NCBI RefSeq assembly: GCF_042662685.1
Contig: NZ_JBHSYO010000003.1
Span: 186,001-250,000, forward strand
DNA length: 64,000 bases
Direction: 5' to 3'
Source of the DNA: Pseudobowmanella zhangzhouensis
GTDB taxonomy: Bacteria; Pseudomonadota; Gammaproteobacteria; Enterobacterales; Alteromonadaceae
The first letter of the stretch is position 1; the number at the start of each line of letters is the position of its first letter. Shown here piece by piece: positions 28,960 through 36,959 of this stretch. The notes under the pieces were generated by a model, which was not told where the DNA came from, made no database searches, and saw only the letters and a program-made list of their open reading frames with translations. The position numbers and the translations under genes were made by a program.

Positions 28960-29466
28960 CTAAGTCTGAAAGCTTACGTATAACAAGCGATGAGTTGGTT
29001 TATGGAACATTATTACAACCGCCCCCTCTATATGATTTCTCCTCACATTGATTGACCATATTTTTGACGCAACATTGTCTGATTCCGCGTTCGTTTCCCC
29101 ATCAAAGCAATTGGCTATGTCGGCCATACGCGAAGTCTGCTCTCTGGCTTCACTGAATAAAGGGTTACTTTCTTTACCAAAGATCCACTCATTTTCTGTT
29201 GGGGATTGGAACTCAAATTTTTCCAGCTGGATACAGTAATAATCTAGATGATCCCCATTCAGAACGGGCGGTGATTGTTGACTGTAAACAACCTCAAAGT
29301 TTTGCTCGGTTGTGATGTTGCCGTGATTGAGTGTAAATACCGGATTTGGACTATATGACATCCCTACTGGCGTGTAGGCAAAAATAAAAAGAACCAAGAC
29401 GCCACACACCAGAACGAATGAGATTCCAGACAGTATTAAATAAGTGCTTTTTAGAAATTTGATCAT
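28960..29466 (-). CDS. Hypothetical protein with N-terminal membrane anchor (cassette-type gene)
   Basis: 168 residues, not recognised. One hydrophobic segment (about residues 8-32, YLILSGISFVLVCGVLVLFI) is followed by a soluble domain with cysteines in DYYCIQLEKF and ADIANCFDGE, suggesting a membrane-tethered periplasmic or surface domain with a possible disulfide. It is more AT-rich than the flanking hydrolase genes. It is the last in a row of four small minus-strand genes separated by attC-like sequences. GGAACC lies about 14 bases before the ATG. Function unknown. Confidence 0.6.
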   Translation of the reverse strand: MIKFLKSTYLILSGISFVLVCGVLVLFIFAYTPVGMSYSPNPVFTLNHGNITTEQNFEVVYSQQSPPVLNGDHLDYYCIQLEKFEFQSPTENEWIFGKESNPLFSEAREQTSRMADIANCFDGETNAESDNVASKIWSINVRRNHIEGAVVIMFHKPTHRLLYVSFQT

Positions 29467-29511
29467 CGAAGAGCTAAAGGTTCCAAAGACTTATCACCCC
29501 ACCGAGGGGCA

Positions 29512-29620
29512 GTAACATGTAGGTTAAAATGCGAAGCAGCTCACGTGTATTCCTCCCAGCGAACGAAGTGAGTGGCTAAATTTTTTTATTAGGCGGCACG
29601 TTAAACAATCCTTGTTTGCA
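29512..29620 (-). other. Possible degenerate attC recombination site
   Basis: On the minus strand the left arm contains AACAAGG...GTTTAACGTG, closely matching the left arm of the better site at 29888-29968 (AACAAGG...TTTAACACGTG). The right arm (TTTTAACCTACATGTTAC) matches it only loosely. In the middle AGC(CA)CTCAC pairs with GTGAGCT, giving a bulged stem. It lies exactly between two small genes, where a cassette boundary is expected. The degeneracy keeps confidence low. Confidence 0.4.
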
Positions 29621-29625
29621 TGCTA

Positions 29626-29877
29626 TCAGTTGCTTACAAAACTCGACAAGAACAACAAAACTGAAAGTACTAAAAGCCAAGCCGAAGCAGTATTCCGAAG
29701 TTTTAATTGTTGTGTGCTCAAACTGTTTTCTGTGTTTAAAACTACAACTTGTATAAAGTCGGTGAAACCTTCGCTAAAAAAGATAGAACCATAAATGCTG
29801 ACAATTAAGCGATAGTAATAATAAACAGCTAAGCCCGCAGATATAAAGATTGAAAAAACTATTAAAACTATGCTCAT
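29626..29877 (-). CDS. Small membrane protein (cassette-type gene)
   Basis: 83 residues from the ATG at 29877; the frame is open to a GTG at 29889 that lies inside the attC-like site. Two hydrophobic segments (IVLIVFSIFISAGLAVYYYY and a C-terminal ASAWLLVLSVLLFLSSFV) predict a small inner-membrane protein. It matches no family I recognise. The start immediately follows an attC-like site and another lies beyond the stop, the geometry of an integron gene cassette: one short promoterless gene per unit. Base composition is clearly richer in A+T than the surrounding operons. Confidence 0.55.
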   Translation of the reverse strand: MSIVLIVFSIFISAGLAVYYYYRLIVSIYGSIFFSEGFTDFIQVVVLNTENSLSTQQLKLRNTASAWLLVLSVLLFLSSFVSN

Positions 29878-29887
29878 TTCTTCTAAC

Positions 29888-29968
29888 ACCTAACGCCGCC
29901 ATAAACAGCGAGCAACTTGTTGCGAGTCCAGTACGGCTTGACCCACGTGTTAAATAGCCTTGTTATGA
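29888..29968 (-). other. attC-like integron recombination site
   Basis: Read on the minus strand the 81-base element runs from TCATAAC to GTTAGGT. The right core fits the attC consensus GTTRRRY exactly; the left core TCATAAC departs from RYYYAAC at its first base. The arms TAACAAGGCTATTTAACA and TGTTTATGGCGGCGTTA are imperfectly complementary with one unpaired base, as expected for a folded attC. The left core contains the stop codon of the preceding small gene and the next gene starts 11 bases after the right core. This is typical cassette spacing. Confidence 0.6.
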
Positions 29969-30190
29969 GGATCTGCGCAAATGAAAAAACTTAAATAAAA
30001 AGGCCAAACTAAAACATATTAAACATAGACTTATTAAGCGATCAAAATTTGCTATTTGCCCGTTGTCAGGTGATGAAAAAGTGCCTAAGAAATATAAGCC
30101 GATTGTCCATCCAACCAAAATGGGGCTGAGCTTGTCAAACGCAAAATTAAATGCATTTTTGATGTCGTCTAACACTCTTTTGATCCTCAT
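29963..30190 (-). CDS. Small membrane protein (cassette-type gene)
   Basis: 75 residues, not recognised. An amphipathic N-terminus (MRIKRVLDDIKNAFNFAFDK) is followed by two hydrophobic segments (LVGWTIGLYFLGTF and LISLCLICFSLAFLFKFF), predicting a small membrane protein. The ATG falls within the right arm of one attC-like site and the stop TAA within the left core of the next, so the gene fills the whole unit between two sites. A GTG five codons in has a better-spaced AGGA and may be the true start. AT-rich composition. Confidence 0.5.
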   Translation of the reverse strand: MRIKRVLDDIKNAFNFAFDKLSPILVGWTIGLYFLGTFSSPDNGQIANFDRLISLCLICFSLAFLFKFFHLRRSS

Positions 30191-30258
30191 TACGCTTTAA
30201 ACAGCGGAAAACACGAGCGTAGCGAATGGATTTCCGATGATTTAACTTATTATGTGAC
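30187..30258 (-). other. attC-like integron recombination site
   Basis: On the minus strand the arms CATAATAAGTTAAATCATCGG and CCGCTGTTTAAAGCGTAATG pair as TTAAA(T)CA-CGGAAA with one extrahelical base. The loop contains TTCGCTACGCTCG, often found in the variable end of attC hairpins. The outer cores (ATAAT, GTAATG) deviate from the consensus RYYYAAC/GTTRRRY, so activity is uncertain. It separates two small minus-strand genes and resembles the site at 29888-29968. Confidence 0.55.
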
Positions 30259-30262
30259 TTTG

Positions 30263-30565
30263 TCAAAGATTACTTTCTTTTGCGAAAGTAAGTTTGATTA
30301 CTAAAGCGATAAGAATCAATACAGCCAAAATTGAAGTAGAAAAAACTAGGTAAATAATGCCAGTAATTATGCCAGCATCTAACTCGAAATTTATCGAATA
30401 GGCAAAAGCTAAAGAAATTGCCACACACAAAACTGTTAGCCTTTTCGCAGGAACTTGAGGAAATTTACCTATCCAATAGTTTGGAAAAGAAAGGATCGCC
30501 CAACAAGGAAGTGCACTTGTACTGATAAATATTGAAAAGAAAAGTATGGTGTACAGGCTATCCAT
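30263..30565 (-). CDS. Membrane protein (first gene of the cassette-type string)
   Basis: 100 residues from the ATG at 30565, which has GAGGAA about 7 bases upstream. Three hydrophobic segments (YTILFFSIFISTSALPCWAI, LTVLCVAISLAFAYSI and a C-terminal IIYLVFSTSILAVLILIALV) predict an inner-membrane protein. It matches no family I recognise. The frame is open for 73 more codons up to 30784, but that ATG sits against a transcription terminator without a ribosome site. TTGTTATGTGAC, resembling an attC right end, lies just before the chosen start. The gene is followed by an attC-like site. Confidence 0.55.
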   Translation of the reverse strand: MDSLYTILFFSIFISTSALPCWAILSFPNYWIGKFPQVPAKRLTVLCVAISLAFAYSINFELDAGIITGIIYLVFSTSILAVLILIALVIKLTFAKESNL

Positions 30566-30784
30566 GCCGCTATTCCTCAAGTCACATAACAATTTAATAG
30601 AGAGCGATTCGCTCCTTTTTCTGCTGGTGCGTCGCTCGTTTTTCTCCTTCCGCATTTTTAACAGATCCCGTAAGTGATTGCTATACGAGGGATTTTTATC
30701 GGTTTTGCCAACAAACGCATTGATCTCAAATAACGCCTGACGCTCCCAGCGGTCTTTGCGCCAAACTGGATATCGTGCCTGCAT
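30566..30784 (-). other. Open upstream extension, possible cassette remnant or attI-like junction
   Basis: The frame continues in phase with the membrane gene for 73 codons of very different composition, rich in Arg, Lys and Glu (for example LLKMRKEKNERRTSRKRSE). Near its end are the palindrome GAGCGAATCGCTC and TATTAAATTGTTATG, the latter like the right end of an attC or an integron insertion point. It may be a truncated older gene fused in frame by recombination. A genuine 173-residue protein cannot be excluded. Confidence 0.3.
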
Positions 30785-30788
30785 ATAA

Positions 30789-30816
30789 AAAAGGCCGCTT
30801 AATGCGGCCTTTTGTT
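30789..30816 (-). terminator. Rho-independent terminator of the GH16-receptor operon
   Basis: A 10-bp stem AAAAGGCCGC / GCGGCCTTTT with loop TTAAT lies 20 bases beyond the stop of the minus-strand TonB receptor. On that strand the stem is followed by a T-run (A-tract at 30787-30792). Confidence 0.9.
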
Positions 30817-30833
30817 TTCACTCAACGAATTAC

Positions 30834-33761
30834 TTAGTGAAAGGTGTAACGCGCACCCAGCACGTAACGCGGACCATACTGACGAGCAAACAAGAATTGC
30901 TCTTCAAAACGACCATAGCCACGCTCGGTTTCGTTATTGATGTTCACGCCTTCGAAGAATACCGTCAGGTTTTCATCAACGTCATAGTTGACGCTCATGT
31001 CCCACTGGCCAAAGGTATCAAATTGCGTTGCTGGATTATCCGCAGAGCCTTGTGACTGACCCATACCTACAACGTAATCGGAACGCCATGCGTACGTTAC
31101 CTTAACTGACAGACCATCCTTCTCATAAAACGTCTGGAAGTTGGCAGAATCACTGATACCAACCAGCGGGTTCTGTGGGTTTAAATCATAAGGATCATAT
31201 TCCACATCACCGCTAACCAGTGTGGCGTTCACACCTACACCAAACCCGGTATCACCGAAAGAATGTTGTACTGCTAATTCCACACCTTCTACTGTCTTAC
31301 TGTCATTCAGGTTGCGTGGTTTACTAACCAGCCAGGTAATCAATGGATCGCCAGAAGTCGGCAGAATTTCATTGCTGGCGTTACCATACCCATTTGCGAT
31401 GAGGTAATCATAAATCGCCGTATCCGTTGCCTGACCGCCATCAGCTTCGATAGCCGCAGCAGCTTCGTTCCAACGCGGACCTTTGTAGATATCGTAAAGG
31501 CCATCGAAGGTTTCTTCTGCCGCTTGCGTATCGATATAGTTTTTCACCGACTTACGGAACAAACCAATCGCTGCGTAGCTCGCTTCGTCGTAATACCACT
31601 CGAAGCTCAAATCCAGGTTGGTTGACTCATAAGGCAACAGTGACGTATTGCCTTCCGATACGGTGCGTGAACCTAGCTTAGGACTGCCGCTGAATGAACG
31701 GCCCCCCTGCAGCAAACCAATTGGTGCGCGAGTAATGGATTTACCCCAAGAGAAACGTGCAACCACGTCATCGGTCAAATCCACTTTAACGTCGAACATA
31801 GGCAGCAGGATGTCATACTTACCGGTAAAGTCTTGCAATACCAGATCCGGCTGGAATTCTGTAATCCACTCAGACGCAGCTACCCACTTAACTTGAACCG
31901 GTACACGTACTTCCGCAGAGCTTGGAACAGTGGTTTCTTCATAGCGCAGACCCGCGTTAACTTGCACTAGGCGGTCTTTAAGCGAGAATTCCCACTCCGA
32001 TTGCACATAGAATGAATCGGTCGTTTCTTCCACCAAACTTTGCGAAGGTGCACCACTGTAGAAAGGGTCGATAGAATATTCGTTACCGCCCATCACATCG
32101 GCTGTCAAATAGTACAGCTGACGCGCAACCGCTTCGTCAAAGCTGAACGTGTAGTAATAGCCAGGATTGATTTCGCCATCAAACGCATCCAGCAATCCAT
32201 CGGTATCATGACGGACAAACATGCTGTCTGGGAAAATTTCTGTGAATGACGGGCTGAACCCAGGACCACCACGCAGACCACTCCACGCGTTATAACCACT
32301 AAGGGTTTGTTCAGTGCGCGCCACACCAAAATCAACACGAATTAACGGTATATCAAAGCTGTTGTTATACCAGGTAGAGTCGATTTGTAGCTGTTGAATC
32401 TCAGCACGGCCAGGAGAACGAATAAACTGGCTAAAGTTCGAATCAATCTCACTCGCCATTAATTCATTAGTACCGTTATTCCAGTTAACAAAGAAGCTCG
32501 GAATATCACCGCTGCGGAAATCGTATACTTTTGACTCTAACTGGTTAGAACCGAGAATAACCTGACCGGCACTACCTAACCCTTTGTCCTTGCCATTGTC
32601 GATTTCATTGCTGGAGTCATGATAATCCAACGACACTTTCCAATCGTCGTTTACTTCCCAAACCAGATTCAAACCGACTGAGCGTGCTTTGACGTCGGTG
32701 GTGCCGCGGCTTGCAGTAAAACTGCCGTCATCACCACTGATATCGGCGTACAATGCGGTACCATTTTCATCTAACTCGTAAGAGTTAATGTTGGCACCGA
32801 AGTTATTCCAGATCCCCCAGCCAAACGTATTGGTTCCGGTCGTTGAATCCGATGTCGTGTAATCCAGCGTAGCGGTCACATTGTCAACCGGACGATACTG
32901 GAACGTCACCTGCGCATTGGTACGCTCGCGCTCAACGTCGTTGATGCTGTAGTTCATGTCTTTAGGGAAGAATGCCGCATTGGTAATTTTACTGCGGTTA
33001 TCGATCACCATGGATGGGTCTAAATCTGGCAGATCATCATTTTCCTGCAGTACCCAGCCCTGAATGTTTGCTTCTTCGCGACGGAAAGAACGCTCCTGAT
33101 GTGAGAACGATACACTCACGCCCATCTTGTCATCATTAAAGGTGTTGCTGTATACACCGGCGAACTCAGGCGTCACATCCTCCCCTGCTTCATTAGATGT
33201 GTCAAAAATACCTTTCGCAGAGAAAGAGTATTGTTGACCAGGCTTTTGCAGAGGGCGCGAAGTGATAATGTTCACCGTCGCACCTAACCCACCGCTGGGG
33301 TTCTCAGCGCGGGCAGTTTTTTGTAACTCCAGCGTAGAAACACCTTCAGACGACAGGTTTTCCAGGTTATACGAACGGGTAAAACCTGTGCCTGGCATCT
33401 GACGGCCATTTAGTGTGACCAGATTGAATTCCGGACCAAAACCTCGCACCGTGATCTGGCTACCTTCGCCGTTTGCACGGCTAATGGTTACACCCGTAAT
33501 GCGTTGCAATGATTCCGCCAGGTTGGTGTCTGGGAATTTACCCAATTCTTCCGCTGAAATCGCATCGACGATACCAGAGGATTCACGTTTTAAATCTTGT
33601 GAGCGAATTAAACTTCCGCGAATACCGCGTACTTCAATTACTTCGGCCTCTTGGCCCTGTGCAGTTTCTGCCGGTGCTTCTTGTGCACTTGCCGGCAGAG
33701 TACCCATTAATACCGCCAGTGATGCGGCCAGTCGGGTTTTAGTAAAAATTTTAGTGTTCAT
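30834..33761 (-). CDS. TonB-dependent receptor (TIGR01782-type) of the beta-glucan locus
   Basis: 975 residues. A signal peptide ending PASAQ is followed by a TonB-box-like EVIEVRGIRGSL and the plug domain (ELGKFPDTNLAESLQRITGV, ITVRGFGPEFNLVTLNGR). A long beta-barrel closes with the terminal aromatic motif YVLGARYTFH. The wording of the plug is that of the TonB-Xanthomonadaceae/Caulobacter receptor family, often dedicated to carbohydrates. It probably carries beta-glucan oligosaccharides across the outer membrane. It lies 73 bases after the GH16-repeat gene in one operon and is paralogous to the divergent receptor at 36960. Confidence 0.93.
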   Translation of the reverse strand: MNTKIFTKTRLAASLAVLMGTLPASAQEAPAETAQGQEAEVIEVRGIRGSLIRSQDLKRESSGIVDAISAEELGKFPDTNLAESLQRITGVTISRANGEGSQITVRGFGPEFNLVTLNGRQMPGTGFTRSYNLENLSSEGVSTLELQKTARAENPSGGLGATVNIITSRPLQKPGQQYSFSAKGIFDTSNEAGEDVTPEFAGVYSNTFNDDKMGVSVSFSHQERSFRREEANIQGWVLQENDDLPDLDPSMVIDNRSKITNAAFFPKDMNYSINDVERERTNAQVTFQYRPVDNVTATLDYTTSDSTTGTNTFGWGIWNNFGANINSYELDENGTALYADISGDDGSFTASRGTTDVKARSVGLNLVWEVNDDWKVSLDYHDSSNEIDNGKDKGLGSAGQVILGSNQLESKVYDFRSGDIPSFFVNWNNGTNELMASEIDSNFSQFIRSPGRAEIQQLQIDSTWYNNSFDIPLIRVDFGVARTEQTLSGYNAWSGLRGGPGFSPSFTEIFPDSMFVRHDTDGLLDAFDGEINPGYYYTFSFDEAVARQLYYLTADVMGGNEYSIDPFYSGAPSQSLVEETTDSFYVQSEWEFSLKDRLVQVNAGLRYEETTVPSSAEVRVPVQVKWVAASEWITEFQPDLVLQDFTGKYDILLPMFDVKVDLTDDVVARFSWGKSITRAPIGLLQGGRSFSGSPKLGSRTVSEGNTSLLPYESTNLDLSFEWYYDEASYAAIGLFRKSVKNYIDTQAAEETFDGLYDIYKGPRWNEAAAAIEADGGQATDTAIYDYLIANGYGNASNEILPTSGDPLITWLVSKPRNLNDSKTVEGVELAVQHSFGDTGFGVGVNATLVSGDVEYDPYDLNPQNPLVGISDSANFQTFYEKDGLSVKVTYAWRSDYVVGMGQSQGSADNPATQFDTFGQWDMSVNYDVDENLTVFFEGVNINNETERGYGRFEEQFLFARQYGPRYVLGARYTFH

Positions 33762-33834
33762 GACTGCCTACTTATCTCTCAAATCTGTTTACGTTTGCGA
33801 GGGCCAGGCCCCCGCACCTGTTTACACAGCCGAA

Positions 33835-36501
33835 TTAGAACGGCGCGATTGCCATGTTATCGATTTGATACACAGCGCCTTCGCCGGTGCCCCAAGCAGG
33901 GAACACCATGATGACGTCGATCGCCGTTACATCCAGACCAGCTGCCGCCAGAGCAGACAGAGAGAAGGTGTACGTCTGCCATTCACCTGTAACAGGATCG
34001 GCGCCTTCTGCACTGGTATTCAGATTTACTTCAACCGCGGTTGCACCGCCATCTGATTCAATCTTCAGCAGCCACGGAGCACTTGCATTGTTTGGCGCGC
34101 TAACTACTTTCATGTCGAAACGCACCACACCACCGTCAAGCAGAGCGGTTGCATCAATCGGCGCATCACCACCGCCAACCGCTGAACGGGTAATAATGCC
34201 CATTACAGTTGGCGCAGCACCGATAGCAAATTCCGCGACGTTACCATGTGCTTCATCGGCGGCAACGATTGCAGGTGTTGAGCCACCACAGCAGTCCCAA
34301 ATTACCCACCCGTCACGCGCAGCCTCGTCGAACAGCGTAAAGCTGGGTGCCGTTTCATAGATTTTGGCGTTATCAATACGGTACACCGCACCTTCACCTT
34401 GACCCCAGCCCGGGAATACCATGATGACGTCAATGGCAGTCACATCCAGGCCCGCAGCTATCAGGTCTGTCAGTTTGAATGTGTAAGTTTGCCATTCACC
34501 AGCCACTGGAGAATGCCCTTCAACGCTGGCCGTTAACGGCAGTTCAACTGCGCTTGCTGCGTTGTCTGATTCCACTTTAAAGAACCACGGCGCGGCGGCA
34601 TTATTCGGCAAGCTTACTGCGCGCATTTCAAACTGGATTACACCGTTTTCAATGATGCTGGTTGCATCAAATGGCTTGTTGCCACCACCGTTGTCCGGAC
34701 GGGTAATGAAACCCATAACCGTTGGGTTTGCACCGATGCTGAATTCTGCCGTCAAGCCATGTGCTTCGTCATCCTGCGCTTCAACCGGCGTTGAACCACC
34801 ACAACAATCCCACATTGGCCAGTCTGGGTTCATGCCATCTTCAAACAGAACCAGCGACGGTGATTCCTGCGAGATTGCAACATTGGCCACACGGTAGACC
34901 GCACCATCACCCGTTCCCCAGGCAGGGAAAATCATGATGACGTCAATGGCTGACACATCTAAACCTGCATCGGCTAACATTTGTAATGAGAACTCATAAT
35001 GTTCCCACACGCCTGTTTCCGGCATGACTGCACCCTTGGCGGATGGGCCGACGTAGCCAGCAGATAAATCCAATTCAACTGCGGTTGCGCCTTCAGAACT
35101 TTCTACTTTGAACTTCCACACTGATGATGGATCATTCGGAGCACTCACCACCTTCATATCAAATTTGATACTGCCCTTTTCCAACATACCAGAGCCATCA
35201 AATGGCGCAGGCTGAGCTTCCGGGTCGGTGATAAAGGCAGAGCGGCTAATAAAGCCCATTACGGTAGGTGCACCGCCAATGGAAAACTCAACCACTTCAC
35301 CCTGCTCGGCATCAGTTACCAGTGCAGGCGTAGAACCACCGCAACAATCCCATGCAGGCCAGCTTGGATTCACCGCACCGTCAAAGATGGTCAGATTGGT
35401 AGCGCCACCGACTGAAGGCGGAGACGGGATAGGCGCAGCGCCTTCCAGCAATGCATCATCATAACTTGCATAGCCCGGACGAATCGTTTCACAGCCTTTA
35501 CCCGTCATCGGATCGACTGAACATTCGTATACACGAACATAATCGATTTCAAACGACTGACCTTGCGCAAATGCGTCCGCGTCAATACCAGTTTCGTTGA
35601 CATTAATTGGCCAGTCCCCGCCAACTGCCAAATTCAGGATCAGGTAGAAATCCTGATCAAACGGCGCGCTGTCCCAATGTGTGGTTAATTCACCTGAAGC
35701 CTGGTCAAAATATTCTGCAAACCAGCCACGGTGTGCCAATCCGCTTGCTTCACCTTTGCTGTTGTAACGCACTTCAGATTGACGCTGAGTCGCATAAAGG
35801 TAGCCATCCATATACCAACGGATTTCCCCTTCCTGCCATTCGATTGCATAGGTATGGAAATCATCAGCTGGGTTGGTAGCCGGTGTGTAAGCCTTTCCGG
35901 TAATTTTATGACCCTGTGCATCTGGACCAGAGCCATAGTGCAGCGTGCCGTATATGCGGGTTTCAGGCGCATCTAAATCTGCTGCATAGGCTTTAAGGTT
36001 TACCGCTTCCATGATGTCGATTTCACCCGACTTCGGCCAACCACCGTACAATTCGTCGGTAGGCATCATCCAAAACGCCGGCCAACTGCCCTGTCCTGAG
36101 GGCAATTTGGCGCGCATTTCGATACGGCCATATTGAAAATCGGCTTTATAGCGTGTTTGCAAACGCGCAGAGGTGTACGGTTTTTCCGCGCCTTCCTCGG
36201 CAGGTAACGCAACGATGTTTAACGTACCGTTGGCGATAAATGAATTATCCGCGCTGTCGGTATAGCACTGGGATTCGTTATTACCGCCACCAGCGCAATT
36301 GACTTCATGTGTCCATTTCTTGGCATCAATGCTAGTCCCATCAAACTCGTCACTCCACACTAATTGCCAGTCTGATACCGGCTCAGCGGGATTAACAATC
36401 TCCAGGTTAGTATTTGTTGTGGCTCCCCCGCCACAGCCCAGTAAAGTTGCCGTCGAAAGTGTGGCAAAAATACGGGAAAGTTGAGTTGCTGCGTGTTTCA
36501 T
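33835..36501 (-). CDS. GH16 laminarinase-type lipoprotein with three C-terminal WDCCGGSTP repeat domains
   Basis: 888 residues. The lipobox LLGC (Cys about residue 23) is followed by a Gly/Thr/Asn-rich linker and a GH16 domain (about 42-345) with the catalytic motif E160-I-D162-I-M-E165 (GEIDIMEAVN). The C-terminal 515 residues are three tandem repeats of about 170-180 residues (about 375-553, 554-727, 728-888). Each opens with a Trp-rich strand and WDCCGGSTP and closes with D(V/A)IDVIM(I/V)FP.WG.G.GAVY. The order of strands resembles the ExoP-type jelly-roll domain at the end of the neighbouring GH3 protein, so glucan binding is likely. It is first in the operon with the receptor, under two LacI-type operators. 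Confidence 0.9.
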   Translation of the reverse strand: MKHAATQLSRIFATLSTATLLGCGGGATTNTNLEIVNPAEPVSDWQLVWSDEFDGTSIDAKKWTHEVNCAGGGNNESQCYTDSADNSFIANGTLNIVALPAEEGAEKPYTSARLQTRYKADFQYGRIEMRAKLPSGQGSWPAFWMMPTDELYGGWPKSGEIDIMEAVNLKAYAADLDAPETRIYGTLHYGSGPDAQGHKITGKAYTPATNPADDFHTYAIEWQEGEIRWYMDGYLYATQRQSEVRYNSKGEASGLAHRGWFAEYFDQASGELTTHWDSAPFDQDFYLILNLAVGGDWPINVNETGIDADAFAQGQSFEIDYVRVYECSVDPMTGKGCETIRPGYASYDDALLEGAAPIPSPPSVGGATNLTIFDGAVNPSWPAWDCCGGSTPALVTDAEQGEVVEFSIGGAPTVMGFISRSAFITDPEAQPAPFDGSGMLEKGSIKFDMKVVSAPNDPSSVWKFKVESSEGATAVELDLSAGYVGPSAKGAVMPETGVWEHYEFSLQMLADAGLDVSAIDVIMIFPAWGTGDGAVYRVANVAISQESPSLVLFEDGMNPDWPMWDCCGGSTPVEAQDDEAHGLTAEFSIGANPTVMGFITRPDNGGGNKPFDATSIIENGVIQFEMRAVSLPNNAAAPWFFKVESDNAASAVELPLTASVEGHSPVAGEWQTYTFKLTDLIAAGLDVTAIDVIMVFPGWGQGEGAVYRIDNAKIYETAPSFTLFDEAARDGWVIWDCCGGSTPAIVAADEAHGNVAEFAIGAAPTVMGIITRSAVGGGDAPIDATALLDGGVVRFDMKVVSAPNNASAPWLLKIESDGGATAVEVNLNTSAEGADPVTGEWQTYTFSLSALAAAGLDVTAIDVIMVFPAWGTGEGAVYQIDNMAIAPF

Positions 36502-36564
36502 TCTTTCAGCCCCGATACGTTAAATCGTCTGCGCAAACCAGTATAGCCAGCATGCACAATTTTT

Positions 36565-36610
36565 CTGTAAGCGCTTACAGTTGAACCTCATCATAATGTA
36601 AGCGCTTACA
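36565..36610. promoter_or_regulatory. Operator pair proximal to the GH16-receptor operon
   Basis: Two perfect palindromes TGTAAGCGCTTACA at 36566-36579 and 36597-36610; the first extends to a 16-bp palindrome with flanking C and G. The centres are 31 bases apart, about three helical turns. They lie 65-110 bases upstream of the minus-strand GH16 start. They match the sites at 23.8 kb and are expected to bind the LacI-type regulator encoded at 21277-22281. Confidence 0.85.
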
Positions 36611-36855
36611 CAAAGCTAGCGTTTCACCACCAAAACAACAACAAATTGTTCATAAAAGGTACAAAGTGTTAACAACTCTTTCGTCGTAAGAATAAATTTT
36701 TTCGCTTCTGAATTAACCAACACGTGGATTGCACCAATCCTCATCGCACAAGTGAACATGTAGATTACAGGTAATTAATCCAGACAAATTTAAGTTAAAT
36801 AAATGTAACAATTGTAATTAATAGTTGATGTTCTTGATGAGATCTCATAGATTGG

Positions 36856-36910
36856 TGTAAGCGCTTTCATTTCGAGCGTTTGTTTTGTCAAACAAATGTA
36901 AGCGCTTTCA
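36856..36910. promoter_or_regulatory. Operator pair proximal to the second receptor-halogenase operon
   Basis: Two copies of TGTAAGCGCTTTCA at 36856-36869 and 36897-36910, centres 41 bases apart, about four helical turns. The second ends 49 bases before the receptor start codon, a position where a bound repressor would block initiation or promoter clearance. Both share the core AAGCGCTT with the other four sites of the locus. Confidence 0.85.
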
Positions 36911-36959
36911 CCACATAAATCATAACAATTTCAGGCGGCCGTTCGGGGAGAACACACTG

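Larger units (their letters stand above)
36502..36959. promoter_or_regulatory. Divergent promoter region between the two receptor operons
   Basis: 458 AT-rich bases without a gene. It carries two operator pairs, one near each operon (listed separately), and long A/T stretches between them (36640-36840) likely to contain the two promoters. No confident -35/-10 pair can be assigned by eye. The receptor frame is open back to 36885, but that would place an operator inside the gene, so the start at 36960 is preferred. Confidence 0.7.

Noticed and set aside
28706..28963. Plus-strand frame of 85 codons after the GH16 gene
   Set aside because: It starts inside the GH16 terminator, has no ribosome site, runs into the 9-bp tandem repeat and has no protein-like pattern.
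28746..30800. CRISPR array or insertion sequence in the accessory stretch
   Set aside because: No regularly spaced repeats, no transposase-like frame and no target duplication were seen; attC-like spacing fits better.
36885..36959. Longer N-terminus for the second TonB receptor
   Set aside because: It would put a LacI-type operator inside the coding region and displace the signal peptide; the ATG at 36960 has a ribosome site directly before the signal sequence.
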